Assembly: GCF_934630525.1 (NCBI RefSeq)
Contig: NZ_CAKTVX010000001.1
Span: 310,001 to 374,000, forward strand
Direction: 5' to 3'
DNA from: an uncultured Slackia sp.
Lineage (GTDB): Bacteria > Actinomycetota > Coriobacteriia > Coriobacteriales > Eggerthellaceae
Length of the DNA stretch: 64,000 nucleotides
Shown: in pieces, positions 16,948 through 25,297 of the stretch
Numbering within the stretch: the stretch's first letter is position 1
How the letters are laid out: every line of letters starts with the position of its first letter
The notes under the pieces: generated by a model
Told to the model about the DNA's origin: nothing
Databases searched by the model: none
The model's input: the letters and a program-made list of their open reading frames with translations, nothing else
Made by a program: the position numbers and the translations under genes

Positions 16948-19899
16948 ATGGCAATACACAGGGATTTGACGCCCGATTTCCGCGAGAGCGTTGCGCGCAC
17001 GGCGCTAAAGGCCCTGCATGCCGCCAATTCGCAAGAAACGGCGGGCAACGGCACCGTGAGCGTGCGCAACGCCGACGGAACCACTACCGTCATAGGCGCT
17101 GGCGCGGGCGTTGACGAGACGGGCGCGCCGAAGGGAATTGACAGTTTCAGGGGCGATACCGTGCCGCCGGGAATGCCGCTCGGCGTGACGTTCTCGTCGG
17201 TGTCATGCGACGCGACGGCGTACTGGGACGGCAGGCTCGAAGGCGGGGTCCCCGCCGATTTCGACCGCGTGGAATTCTATGCAAAGAATGGCGAGAAGAC
17301 GTCAACGATGGGGTGCCTGACCGAAGCTGGCAGTCTTTCCATGCTGTTCGATGCGGGCGACCATCTGGCCTGCTGGGCCGTGGCCTTCGACGTCCAGGGC
17401 AACGCGAGCGTCAAGTCTTCCAACGTCGCCCTCAATGTGGTCGATGTTCCCAGCCAAGCGCAGGCTGCGGCCGACGAGGCTAAGAAGATGGCCTCGGCGG
17501 CGAGCGCTGACATCTCGAAACAGGCCGAGGAGGTGCGCAGAGTCGATGCGAAGGCCGACGCCGCCAAGCAAGCCGCAGCCGCAGCGCAGTCAAAGGCAGA
17601 TGCAACGGCCTCCGACCTCGATGCGACGAAGGCCACCGTGGAGAGCCACGCTGGCGAGCTTGGCGAGCTGTCTAGCAAGGTGAGCAACGCGGCAACGAAG
17701 GCGGATTCCGCCCTCGTCGCGTCAACCGAGGCGAAGCAGACCGCGACCGAGGCCACCACCAAGGCCGAGACGGCCTACAAGGACAGCCAAACAGCGCTCA
17801 CCGCATCCACGACCGCGACCCAGACGGCTTCAAAGGCCCAAACGACCGCCGAGAGCGCGGCTGAGACGGCCAATGACAGTCTGAAGCAGTCGAGCCAGGC
17901 CACCCAGACGGCCAACGAGATGAGCGCAAAGCTCGCGACGGAATACCAGACCAAGGCCGATGCCGACAAGGTGTATGCGACGCAGGCTAGCCTCAAGGCC
18001 ACCAGCGAGAGCATCGCCAGCGAGGTGTCGAAGACCTACGCCACAAAGGCGACCGTCGACGCCTTGCAGAACATCGCCGACAACGCCATCGAATCATGGC
18101 GCGGAAGCGGCGCGCCCACGGCCGAGAACAAGCCCGCGAGCGATTGGACTACCGTCGCGCTCAAGAAGCAGCACAACGGCGACCTCTATTACGACAAGGC
18201 CACGGGCAAGGCCTACCGCTGGGGCAGCGACGACGGCATTGTGTACACGTGGGAGCTGAACCAGGATTCCGACGTTACTAAGGCGCTGAATGACGCAAGC
18301 GCCGCGCAGTCAACAGCCGACAGCGCGGCAACCGCCGCATCGAAGGCGCAGAGCGCCGCCGACGCCGCGGGCAGCAAGGCCGACGCCGCCCAATCCGCCG
18401 CCGACACCGCCAAGAGTGCGGCAGATAGCGCGGCGGGCGCGGCAAGCAAGGCCCAGGGCGACGTTGACAAGCTCAAGGTTGACATTCCCGCGACATACGT
18501 CACCAAATCGTCGTTCGAGCAGACCGCCGAAAGCATCACCGCCAACGTGACCAAGGCGCAGCAAACCGCCGACAGCGCCGTGACCGCATCGACCAAGGCG
18601 CAGCAGACGGCCGACGGCATAAGCGCCGAATTGTCGAAAAGCTACCAGACGAAGGCGCAGGCCGACGCGACCTACGCCACGCAGGCGAGTTTGAAAGCCA
18701 CCAGCGAATCGCTCACCGCCAACGTGACGAAGGCCCAGGGAACCGCCGACGGCGCGGTAACGGCGGCGTCCAAGGCGCAGCAGACCGCCGACGCGGTTAC
18801 GCTCAACCTGTCCAAGAACTACACCTCTACGGCCGATGCCGACAAGAAGTTCGCCACCAAGGCCGAAGTCACGGCCACAAGCGAGAGCATCACTACGACC
18901 ATCGCGGCCGTGGAAGCCACTGCCAATGGCGCGAAGAGCACCGCCGACTCGGCCAAGTCTGCGGCCGATAATGCTTCCAGCAATGCCTCGTCGGCATTGA
19001 CTAAGGCCGATGCCGCCGCAACGGATGCCTCGTTAGCGAAATCGACTGCAAGCACGGCCTCGACCAACGCGTCGAGCGCATTGAGCAAATCGACCACGCT
19101 TGAGACGCTGATTCGCCAGTCTGGCAACGGCATCGAAGTCGCCAAGAAGGTGGACGGCTCCTATACGTCCACCAAAACGCTGACGGATGAGACGGGCTTC
19201 TCGATTCTGAGCAGCATGGGAGCGGTACTGTCGAAGTTCTCGGACAGAAAAATCGAGCTTGGAAAGAATTCAGCCGATGCCGTTATAGAGCTTTGTGACG
19301 GATACGGCGTCATTTCCGGAACGAACGGTGGCGGCGTGAGATTAGCTTCGAAGACGACCAACGGATTCAATGGCTCGGTAAACGTGGGCGTATCTGGGGC
19401 GGGGATTGGCGGGAACTATGGAGGCGTGGAGCGCTATGCGTATGTTTACGCCGATGCTGGGCCGGAAGAAGGCATCGTAATGATTGGCGGCGATAAGTTG
19501 TACGTCAACCCGCCCAGGAAGTCCGATGGAACAGACCAGAGCAGTGGAATCAGCATGGTGGGCTTTGCCAACATGATCGTCGACAGCGGCTGGAGAACAG
19601 TCTGGAGCGACACCAACCATACCGTCAAGATTCGGCGCGTAGGCTGTTGCGTGACGCTGTTCATCTACTCCGACACCGGCAGCTTCGGCACGGATTGGAA
19701 AAAATGGACGAAGATTTCGGACGACCTAAAGCCGAGCTTCGACGTGTACGCCGCCGTGGCGGCGGGCGCGAACACCGGCAGCAACAATGTAATGCTCGCG
19801 GACGTGTCGTCTGACGGCTACGTGTACGTCAAGACCATGGGCGGAACGTGCACGGGCGTGCGCGGGCAGGTCACGTGGTTCTTGGACACCGACGGATAG
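16948..19899 (+). CDS. Tail fibre protein with long coiled-coil repeats
   Basis: 983 aa. ATG 16948 has GGAGG. A short baseplate-attachment N-terminus (about 1-150, including two beta domains) is followed by a very long Ala/Lys/Thr heptad region (about 170-750) built of repeats such as KAQQTADSAVTASTKAQQTA and YATQASLKATSESI. The latter occurs twice nearly exactly and once diverged (FATKAEVTATSESI). A module WRGSGAPTAENKPASDW ... GDLYYDKATGKAYRW, common in phage side tail fibres, interrupts it near 370-430. The C-terminal 200 residues are beta-rich (IELCDGYGVISG, VERYAYVYAD, WTKISDDLKPSF) and probably bind the host. The DNA repeats could support length change by recombination. Confidence 0.85.
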   Translation: MAIHRDLTPDFRESVARTALKALHAANSQETAGNGTVSVRNADGTTTVIGAGAGVDETGAPKGIDSFRGDTVPPGMPLGVTFSSVSCDATAYWDGRLEGGVPADFDRVEFYAKNGEKTSTMGCLTEAGSLSMLFDAGDHLACWAVAFDVQGNASVKSSNVALNVVDVPSQAQAAADEAKKMASAASADISKQAEEVRRVDAKADAAKQAAAAAQSKADATASDLDATKATVESHAGELGELSSKVSNAATKADSALVASTEAKQTATEATTKAETAYKDSQTALTASTTATQTASKAQTTAESAAETANDSLKQSSQATQTANEMSAKLATEYQTKADADKVYATQASLKATSESIASEVSKTYATKATVDALQNIADNAIESWRGSGAPTAENKPASDWTTVALKKQHNGDLYYDKATGKAYRWGSDDGIVYTWELNQDSDVTKALNDASAAQSTADSAATAASKAQSAADAAGSKADAAQSAADTAKSAADSAAGAASKAQGDVDKLKVDIPATYVTKSSFEQTAESITANVTKAQQTADSAVTASTKAQQTADGISAELSKSYQTKAQADATYATQASLKATSESLTANVTKAQGTADGAVTAASKAQQTADAVTLNLSKNYTSTADADKKFATKAEVTATSESITTTIAAVEATANGAKSTADSAKSAADNASSNASSALTKADAAATDASLAKSTASTASTNASSALSKSTTLETLIRQSGNGIEVAKKVDGSYTSTKTLTDETGFSILSSMGAVLSKFSDRKIELGKNSADAVIELCDGYGVISGTNGGGVRLASKTTNGFNGSVNVGVSGAGIGGNYGGVERYAYVYADAGPEEGIVMIGGDKLYVNPPRKSDGTDQSSGISMVGFANMIVDSGWRTVWSDTNHTVKIRRVGCCVTLFIYSDTGSFGTDWKKWTKISDDLKPSFDVYAAVAAGANTGSNNVMLADVSSDGYVYVKTMGGTCTGVRGQVTWFLDTDG

Positions 19900-19932
19900 A
19901 AACTGAGACAAAGCACACAAAGAGAGCTGGAG

Positions 19933-19980
19933 ACCCAGGCGGGAGGCGATTTCAAAGCCGAACCCGCCTGGGTTTTCTTT
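19933..19980 (+). terminator. Strong Rho-independent terminator after the tail fibre gene
   Basis: An 11-bp perfect stem ACCCAGGCGGG (19933-19943)/CCCGCCTGGGT (19963-19973) followed by TTTCTTTT. It separates the tail genes from the lysis genes. Confidence 0.92.
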
Positions 19981-20060
19981 TGCGCGGCGAAAACTGCGCC
20001 GCGTGACCACTCGCGCAGAATCGAGGCAGGGACGGCTGGCAGAAGGGAGACGGATTGGAC

Positions 20061-20381
20061 ATGGCGGCAATCGCCGCGAGCGTTATCAGCGGCCTTTCGC
20101 TGGCCGCTATCACTGGCCTTGCGGGCTTCATGTCGAGGCAGATGGAGGAGATTCGGGACGAGTGGGGCGCGATGAGGACCGCCCAGCGAAACGCGCTCAA
20201 GGCCTCCATCGTGCAGTCGTACGAGGCGGCGCAGCGCGACGGCTACATAAGCGCGTGCGAGCTGGAGACGATGAACCGACGGGCCGAGAGCTACTACGCG
20301 CTCGGCGGGAACAACTACGTGCACGCGCTCATGCGGCACGCGAACGAGGACTTCGAAGTCCGCGGGGAAATACCGAGATAG
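20061..20381 (+). CDS. Small phage membrane protein of the lysis cassette
   Basis: 106 aa from ATG 20061; an in-frame TTG at 20055 lies closer to the AAGGGAGA site and would add two residues. The N-terminus is one hydrophobic helix (AIAASVISGLSLAAITGLAGFM), followed by a charged helix and a conserved tail QSYEAAQRDGYISACELETM...YYALGGNNYVHALM. Short proteins of this pattern sit just before holins in many Gram-positive phages. Their function is not established; a holin-associated or regulatory role is plausible. Confidence 0.72.
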   Translation: MAAIAASVISGLSLAAITGLAGFMSRQMEEIRDEWGAMRTAQRNALKASIVQSYEAAQRDGYISACELETMNRRAESYYALGGNNYVHALMRHANEDFEVRGEIPR

Positions 20382-20389
20382 GAGGACGA

Positions 20390-20644
20390 ATGAATATCAA
20401 TTGGATTCTGCGGCTGAAGAACAAGGCGACTTTGACCGCGCTCATCGCGGCGGCGCTGGCCTTCGGCTACCAGGTCGCGGGCATCTTCGGCGTGGTGCCG
20501 CCAGTGTCTCAGGACGCGGTGGCGCAGGCGGCGTTTTTGCTGGTGAATCTGCTCGTGGCGCTCGGCGTGGTGGTAGATCCGACCACGCAAGGCGTGGGTG
20601 ACAGCGAGCGAGCGATGGAATACGCGGAGCCGAAGGGGGAGTAA
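20390..20644 (+). CDS. Holin, phi-LC3 family
   Basis: 84 aa from ATG 20390 with GGAGGACGA upstream. It follows the phi-LC3 holin pattern closely: NWILRLKNKATLTALIAAAL at the start, a first hydrophobic helix, VAGIFGV, a second hydrophobic helix (AAFLLVNLLVALGVVVDPTT) and the conserved GVGDSERAMEYAEPKGE end. It makes membrane lesions that release the endolysin. The stop overlaps the next ATG (TAATG at 20642-20646). Confidence 0.93.
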   Translation: MNINWILRLKNKATLTALIAAALAFGYQVAGIFGVVPPVSQDAVAQAAFLLVNLLVALGVVVDPTTQGVGDSERAMEYAEPKGE

Positions 20645-20718
20645 TGGACGAAGAAGAGATTAAGGGCATGGGCAAGGGCGACCCGAGCGACGGCCCAATC
20701 GAGGGGGTAGGCCGATGA
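20644..20718 (+). CDS. 24-codon mini-ORF between holin and endolysin
   Basis: ATG 20644 overlaps the holin stop and the TGA at 20716-20718 overlaps the endolysin ATG 20715, so this 24-residue frame bridges the two genes with no gap. Sequence starts MDEEEIKGMGKGDPSDGP and is acidic and glycine-rich. It may only couple translation of holin and endolysin, or encode a very small lysis peptide. No family recognised. Confidence 0.45.
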   Translation: MDEEEIKGMGKGDPSDGPIEGVGR

Positions 20719-21647
20719 GCCTGACCTGGTACGGAACGCCGAACTTCAGCTACGGAAACAACGGCCGCTTCTACATCTTCGTGCACATCTGCGAAGGATG
20801 GTGGGACGGCAGCATCGCGACACTGCAAAACCCCGCGCGCCAGGCTTCAGCGCACTACGTAATCAGCGGCAGCGACGTGGCGCAGCTGGTGAGCGAGAAC
20901 GACACGGCCTGGCATTGCGGCAATTACTGGTACAACCGCCGAAGCCTCGGCATCGAGCTTTGCGGCACCACGGCGAACCCGCCGAGCACCGAGACGCTGG
21001 ACACCTGCGCGAAGCTGCTCGCGGACATGTCGAAGCGCCACCTCGGGGGCGAGAAGCTCGTGCACGGCGAGAACATCATCTACCACCGCGAGGTATACGC
21101 GACCTCGTGCCCGTCCACGACCAACGTCGACTACGCGGTCGCGCAGGCGAACAAGCTCCTGGGCTACGGCGGCGAGGACTACCCGTCTGGCTGGCAGCAG
21201 GACGCCGAATGCCGCTACTGGTACGCCAACGGCGACGGCACCTGGCCGACGGGCTGGGCGAAGATAGGCGACGCCTGGTACTGGTTCGACAAGAGCGGCT
21301 ACATGCGAGCTGGCTGGCTTTCCGACGGCGGCAAGTGGTACTTCCTCAACGACCAGCACGACGGCGCCTTCGGCGCGATGGTCACGGGCTGGCGCGAAAT
21401 CTCGGGCAAGTGGTACTACTTCACTCCATCGGGCGCGATGGCGACGGGCTGGCAGCTCGTCGACGGCGCGTACTACTACATGGACGAGAGCGGCGAGATG
21501 GTCAAGGGCTGGCAGCTCGTCGACGGCAAGTGGTACTGGCTCAAGGATGACGGCTCCATGAGCAACGACGAGGTTTTGCGAATCGACGGCAAGTTCTACG
21601 GCTTCGACGAGACGGGCAAGATGCTCGCGCACTCGCTGGAGGCCTAG
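20715..21647 (+). CDS. Endolysin: N-acetylmuramoyl-L-alanine amidase with wall-binding repeats
   Basis: 310 aa. Residues 1-150 are an amidase_2-type domain: a FVHICEGWW zinc/active-site segment, WHCGNYWYNRRSLGIELCGT, and the second zinc region IYHREVYATSCPSTTNVD. It cleaves the amide bond between muramic acid and the stem peptide. Residues about 158-305 are five to six Trp/Tyr-rich repeats of about 20 aa (GWAKIGDAWYWFDKSG, GWREISGKWYYFTPSG, GWQLVDGKWYWLKDDG), the choline-binding-type wall anchor. There is no signal peptide, so release depends on the holin. Confidence 0.93.
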   Translation: MSLTWYGTPNFSYGNNGRFYIFVHICEGWWDGSIATLQNPARQASAHYVISGSDVAQLVSENDTAWHCGNYWYNRRSLGIELCGTTANPPSTETLDTCAKLLADMSKRHLGGEKLVHGENIIYHREVYATSCPSTTNVDYAVAQANKLLGYGGEDYPSGWQQDAECRYWYANGDGTWPTGWAKIGDAWYWFDKSGYMRAGWLSDGGKWYFLNDQHDGAFGAMVTGWREISGKWYYFTPSGAMATGWQLVDGAYYYMDESGEMVKGWQLVDGKWYWLKDDGSMSNDEVLRIDGKFYGFDETGKMLAHSLEA

Positions 21648-21673
21648 GAGCTGCGACAAGCTATGACAAAGCT

Positions 21674-21709
21674 GTGACAAAGGGACGCTTTCGGGCGTCC
21701 CTTTGTCAC
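21674..21709 (+). terminator. Terminator-like hairpin after the endolysin
   Basis: A 15-bp perfect stem GTGACAAAGGGACGC (21674-21688)/GCGTCCCTTTGTCAC (21695-21709) with a 6-nt loop. No clear T-run follows, so termination efficiency is uncertain, but the stem is very strong. Confidence 0.7.
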
Positions 21710-21718
21710 GCCTTCTGA

Positions 21719-21740
21719 AAAATGCCAACAAAATGCCAAC
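21719..21740 (+). repeat. Tandem 11-bp repeat at the prophage right edge
   Basis: AAAATGCCAAC occurs twice in direct succession (21719-21729 and 21730-21740). Such short direct repeats are typical of integrase arm-type sites near prophage ends, so this may mark the attachment region. This is inferred, since no left end is available for comparison. Confidence 0.45.
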
Positions 21741-22083
21741 AAAAATCGGCGTTTTATACGAGCTCTCACGCGGCGTTGCGAGCGCTCACGGTGCAAAACG
21801 GTATTTTGAGCTGCGGCGATGCGCTCGTGAAACCGCGTGACGCCGCGTGGGACCTCACGTTGTTACTTTACATAACATGTATTATCAGAATTATAGATAA
21901 CAAAAAGGCGCAAACAAAAGCCTTCCTTCAGATTATGCCGAAGGAAGGCTTTGAAAGAGATTCGCTTGATTGCTGCTTGGTGACACGCGTTTGGCTTGTT
22001 AGAAAAAGTCGTCGCCGGACCAAGAAAAGACGTGTGGCCAAGAGTTGCCGGACGTGTTTCGTTCTATGCTTTCGAGCGATTTC
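21741..22083. other. Prophage/chromosome transition, no gene seen
   Basis: About 340 bp without a credible gene. An AT-rich stretch lies at 21,870-21,910. A hairpin AAAGCCTTCCTTC (21917-21929)/GAAGGAAGGCTTT (21940-21952) looks like a bidirectional terminator. A 121-codon open frame runs through this region but crosses the hairpin, lacks a ribosome site and has no recognisable protein. Confidence 0.5.
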
Positions 22084-22401
22084 CTAGAACGTGGATGCAG
22101 ACTTGGCAACCATGCTGTTCGCTTGATCGACCAGAACGGGCGTCAGGAAAACGGCGGTCAAAATGTTCGCAATGAATGCGACCAGCGATACGACGACAGC
22201 GATCTTTGCGAGCTTCAAAACATTTTCGACATAGGCGTCGCCAGGCATTGCTGCAATCATTTTCTTGGCGGAGGTAAGTGCGATGAATCCGATAACGAAG
22301 CCGACGATATCGAGCAAAGCACCGCCAATCACAATACTGATGCCAGCGCATACGATGCCGCCGATTGCAAAGTTGCGGCAGGTTGACTTGCTCAAATTCA
22401 T
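22084..22401 (-). CDS. Small membrane protein, two to three hydrophobic segments
   Basis: 105 aa from the ATG at 22401 (GGAG about 5 nt upstream); the longer frame to 22437 has no ribosome site. Hydrophobic segments are AIGGIVCAGISIVIGGALLD, IVGFVIGFIALTSA and IAVVVSLVAFIANILTAVFL, giving probably three membrane helices with KMIAAMPGDAYVENVLKLA between. It resembles the small DUF4190-like membrane proteins found in Firmicutes and Actinobacteria, function unknown. It lies between the prophage edge and dinB and is divergent from dinB. Confidence 0.7.
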   Translation of the reverse strand: MNLSKSTCRNFAIGGIVCAGISIVIGGALLDIVGFVIGFIALTSAKKMIAAMPGDAYVENVLKLAKIAVVVSLVAFIANILTAVFLTPVLVDQANSMVAKSASTF

Positions 22402-22536
22402 GCGTGCTCCTTCCGTTCGATTTTGAAAATCGAACATTTGTACATAGCAACAGGGGAGTTGCCGATTTCATGATACCATGGACCTAATTAAGAAAGCTGC
22501 GCCTTGCGCGACGTTGATGTACTGTGAGAAAGCTCA

Positions 22537-23838
22537 ATGGCGGAATTTGATTCGACATACCTGCAACCATGGACAGGACCTGCGATTTTACTCGTTGATC
22601 TCGATGCATTTTTTGCTTCTGTGGAGCAGCTTGACCACCCGGCGTGGCGCGGCAAGCCGGTAATTGTTGGCGGAGATGCCGACAAGCACGGCGTTGTTTC
22701 AACCGCGAGCTATGAGGCTCGCGCCTATGGTGTTCATTCCGCAATGGCCGCATCTGCTGCGCGAGAACTCTGTCCCCAGGCAATATGGACGCATGGTCAT
22801 TTTGATCGCTATAAGGAAATGTCGGCTCGAGTCATGGCTATTTTGAAGGATGAGAGTCCTTACGTGCAGCAAGTGAGCATCGATGAGGCATTTGTCGACG
22901 TCTCCCCTACCGAAGTCAACTCTGAACATCCAGCCGCCATCGCCGCTAGAATCCAAAAGCGAGTTGCTCATCTTGGGGTTACGTGCTCAATTGGCGTCGG
23001 AACGAGTAAAACGGTTGCGAAAATCGCTTCTGACCAGGATAAACCACGCGGCCTTACCGTGATATACCCGGGTTCGGAACTTGATTTCCTTTTCCCTTTG
23101 CCCATTCGCGTCATGTCAGGCGTTGGCAAGCGAGCTGAAGAAGAACTGCTACGGCATGGCATTTGCACGCTCGGCGATATGGCTGAAGCTTCGGAAGATC
23201 TCTTACGCTCGATTTACGGCAAAAACGGCGAAATGATGCGCATGCGATGCTTGGGAATCGATGCAACTGCCGTAAAGCAGGACGAGACCGTGAAATCCGT
23301 TTCAAATGAAATGACGTTTTCTCAAGATCTCGTTACCTTCGATGCGATAGAAAATGCAGCGAATATGCTCGCGACTAAAGTGGCGCGCCGGCTTCGCAAA
23401 AATGGGCTCAAGGGGTCGACGCTCGCCCTTAAGCTTCGCTTTGCCGACTGCACATCGAAAAGCTGTCAAACGCAACTTCGCGCTCAAGACGATAACGAGC
23501 ATGTGTTCATGCCCGAGATTCGCCGCATGATTTCTCAAATATGGAAGCCGGGAATGCGCGTGCGCTTGGTCGGCGTCGCAGTGTCTCATTTCGACAAAGA
23601 TGAAGTGGTTCAAGAATCGCTTTTCGATACGGCCCCTTTCGATGCGTCCGCCCAGGATGAACAAGGTGCTGCCAAGAAGTCGTCGATCGATGCGGAAGTT
23701 GGCAGGAGCCTTTCGAAAGCGACCGATAAAGTGAAAGACCGTTTTGGTGAAGGCGCGGTCTTTTTCGGGCGCGATCTGCGCTTCAAAGATAAAACAACAG
23801 GCACTGCGGCTAAAAATCCTGCCGATTATTCTCGATAG
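22537..23838 (+). CDS. dinB: DNA polymerase IV (Y-family translesion polymerase)
   Basis: 433 aa. Palm and finger motifs are intact: LLVDLDAFFASVE with D21, then YEARAYGV and VSIDEAFVDV with D116-E117, the catalytic acidic pair. SIGVGTSKTVAKIASDQDKP and the HhH segment IRVMSGVGKRAEEELLRHGI follow, then the little-finger domain. QESLF at residues 359-363 is a sliding-clamp binding motif. The C-terminal extension of about 75 residues is charged and probably flexible. The enzyme copies damaged DNA. The start ATG 22537 has only a weak ribosome site (GAGAAAGC). No SOS box was identified. Confidence 0.95.
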   Translation: MAEFDSTYLQPWTGPAILLVDLDAFFASVEQLDHPAWRGKPVIVGGDADKHGVVSTASYEARAYGVHSAMAASAARELCPQAIWTHGHFDRYKEMSARVMAILKDESPYVQQVSIDEAFVDVSPTEVNSEHPAAIAARIQKRVAHLGVTCSIGVGTSKTVAKIASDQDKPRGLTVIYPGSELDFLFPLPIRVMSGVGKRAEEELLRHGICTLGDMAEASEDLLRSIYGKNGEMMRMRCLGIDATAVKQDETVKSVSNEMTFSQDLVTFDAIENAANMLATKVARRLRKNGLKGSTLALKLRFADCTSKSCQTQLRAQDDNEHVFMPEIRRMISQIWKPGMRVRLVGVAVSHFDKDEVVQESLFDTAPFDASAQDEQGAAKKSSIDAEVGRSLSKATDKVKDRFGEGAVFFGRDLRFKDKTTGTAAKNPADYSR

Positions 23839-23963
23839 CGCGCATTACGGCTCTTGGCGCTTGGCGGCATAACGGAGCATTGTTTTGCCGGCGGTCGAAT
23901 CGTGAGGCCTCGAGGCGGGAATCCCTAACGCGTCGCTCGTCGTCCCTGCTGCACATTCGCCCG

Positions 23964-23989
23964 AAAAAACGGCCCCATTGGGGCCGTTT
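23964..23989. terminator. Bidirectional terminator between dinB and the glycosyltransferase
   Basis: Perfect CGGCCCC (23970-23976)/GGGGCCG (23980-23986) stem with an ATT loop, AAAAAA on the left and TTT on the right, so it can serve both converging genes. Confidence 0.9.
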
Positions 23990-24010
23990 GCTGTACTGCG
24001 AAGTTCGCTG

Positions 24011-25039
24011 CTAGTTGAATTTGAAAATCTTTTGCGCGAGATGGTAAGCCGCCAAGCCGAACTGTCGACCTGCTTCGGTGGGAATGTTCGTTCCCCAGTT
24101 CAACGCGGTGTTCTTGACTCGCTTGTAGAGCTCGGGATCCTTCTCCTTGAGGTATTCCCAAATGGCAGCGCGATTCTCCTCATTTTCGTCGGTCTTTTCC
24201 ATGCGCAGGAAAATCGAGCAGATGCACATCATCATGGAGAGGTAGTTGAGCATGTAGCGTTCGAGTTTTTTGGACTCGATTTCGGCAGCGTTCATCGCAT
24301 CAATCATGATGCGCGTCACGCGAAGTTGCTGGTCGCGGCGGGCGTACATAATCTTTTCGTTCACGCTCTGATCTTCGCGGCCGATGAAGTAGCGATACAT
24401 GTCTACGTCGAGGTAGTACATGGTGCGAACGCTTGGAAGAGGCTCAAACACGAAAATGTTATCTACGTAGAACGTGTGCTCGGGAAGCTTCAAGCCCAAA
24501 TCTTGCAGAAGCTCGGTACGGTAAATAACCGAATGCATGAGCAAGTACTGCGATTGGCGGAAATGCTTCGTGTCGTCCCAGCCAAATTCCTCGCCTACGG
24601 GGAAAACGTTTTTGTATCCCATGACGGTGCGAGTGCCTTCATGCACCTTTTCGTAGACATAATTGCCAATCACCATATCGGTAGGCTCGGCGAGTTCCAT
24701 TTGACGGCGCAGGTATGCCATAACTTCATGCATGGCGTCTTTGTCGAGCCAGTCATCGGAATCGACGACCTTGAAGTAGCGGCCCTCAGCGTTGGCGAGG
24801 CCGGTATTGACAGCCGAGCCATGGCCGCCGTTGGGCTTATGGATTGCGCGAATCGTGCCAGGGTACTTTTCCTGCCAGGCATCGGCGATTTCGGCCGTAT
24901 TGTCTTTCGTGGAGCCGTCATCAACGATAAGGATCTCAATGTCGTTTTTGCCCTCGTCGCATGCGAGCAGTGATTCGATGCACTTGTCCATGTATGCTGC
25001 GGAGTTGTAGCAAGGAACGGCGAAAGAAATGGTTTTCAT
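24011..25039 (-). CDS. Glycosyltransferase family 2 protein
   Basis: 342 aa from the ATG at 25039 (GAAAGGG upstream); the frame extends to 25096 but the extra 19 residues are not family-like. It has an N-terminal GT-A fold: FAVPCYNSAAYMDKCIESLL, IEILIVDDGSTKDNTAEIA, NGGHGSAVNTGLANAEGRYF and the metal-binding VVDSDDWLDKDAM. It would transfer a sugar from a nucleotide donor to a wall or surface polymer. The C-terminal half is helical with several Met/Tyr-rich stretches and no clear membrane anchor. Acceptor and donor are unknown. Confidence 0.88.
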   Translation of the reverse strand: MKTISFAVPCYNSAAYMDKCIESLLACDEGKNDIEILIVDDGSTKDNTAEIADAWQEKYPGTIRAIHKPNGGHGSAVNTGLANAEGRYFKVVDSDDWLDKDAMHEVMAYLRRQMELAEPTDMVIGNYVYEKVHEGTRTVMGYKNVFPVGEEFGWDDTKHFRQSQYLLMHSVIYRTELLQDLGLKLPEHTFYVDNIFVFEPLPSVRTMYYLDVDMYRYFIGREDQSVNEKIMYARRDQQLRVTRIMIDAMNAAEIESKKLERYMLNYLSMMMCICSIFLRMEKTDENEENRAAIWEYLKEKDPELYKRVKNTALNWGTNIPTEAGRQFGLAAYHLAQKIFKFN

Positions 25040-25297
25040 TTTTCGAGCCCTTTCGAGGCCATGCATAGAAACGCATACGACCTGGGAATAATTCATATCG
25101 ACCGTGCGAAACGCGAATCACATGCGCCTTTCGCACCAGCGATACCTTAAACGCGCTTTATTATAGGGATTTACCGCGCCGTCTCTTCCCTGCCGCCGTT
25201 CAGCCTATGAAATCACCAGATTGAATGTTGATAAATCTCTGAAGCGCGGCTCTGCGTTATTATTGGGGGCATGCAGATTCAAGAGAAAGGACGCTGC

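Larger units (their letters stand above)
1..21745. mobile_element. Prophage late region (siphovirus type), left part outside window
   Basis: An unbroken run of + strand phage genes in canonical late order: packaging, portal, head morphogenesis, scaffold, capsid, head-tail connectors, tail tube, tail chaperone with frameshift, tape measure, distal tail, baseplate/fibre, holin, endolysin. Many starts overlap the preceding stop. The chromosomal-type genes begin near 22,084. The right edge is inferred to lie between the terminator at 21,674-21,709 and the terminator-like hairpin at 21,917-21,952, where base composition turns AT-rich. Integrase, repressor and the left attachment site are not in the window, so the exact limits are not determined. 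All packaging, head, tail and lysis modules look intact except the methyltransferase at the left end, which is frameshifted. Confidence 0.93.

Noticed and set aside
21722..22087. 121-aa open frame at the prophage edge
   Set aside because: Crosses a terminator hairpin, no ribosome site, no recognisable protein.
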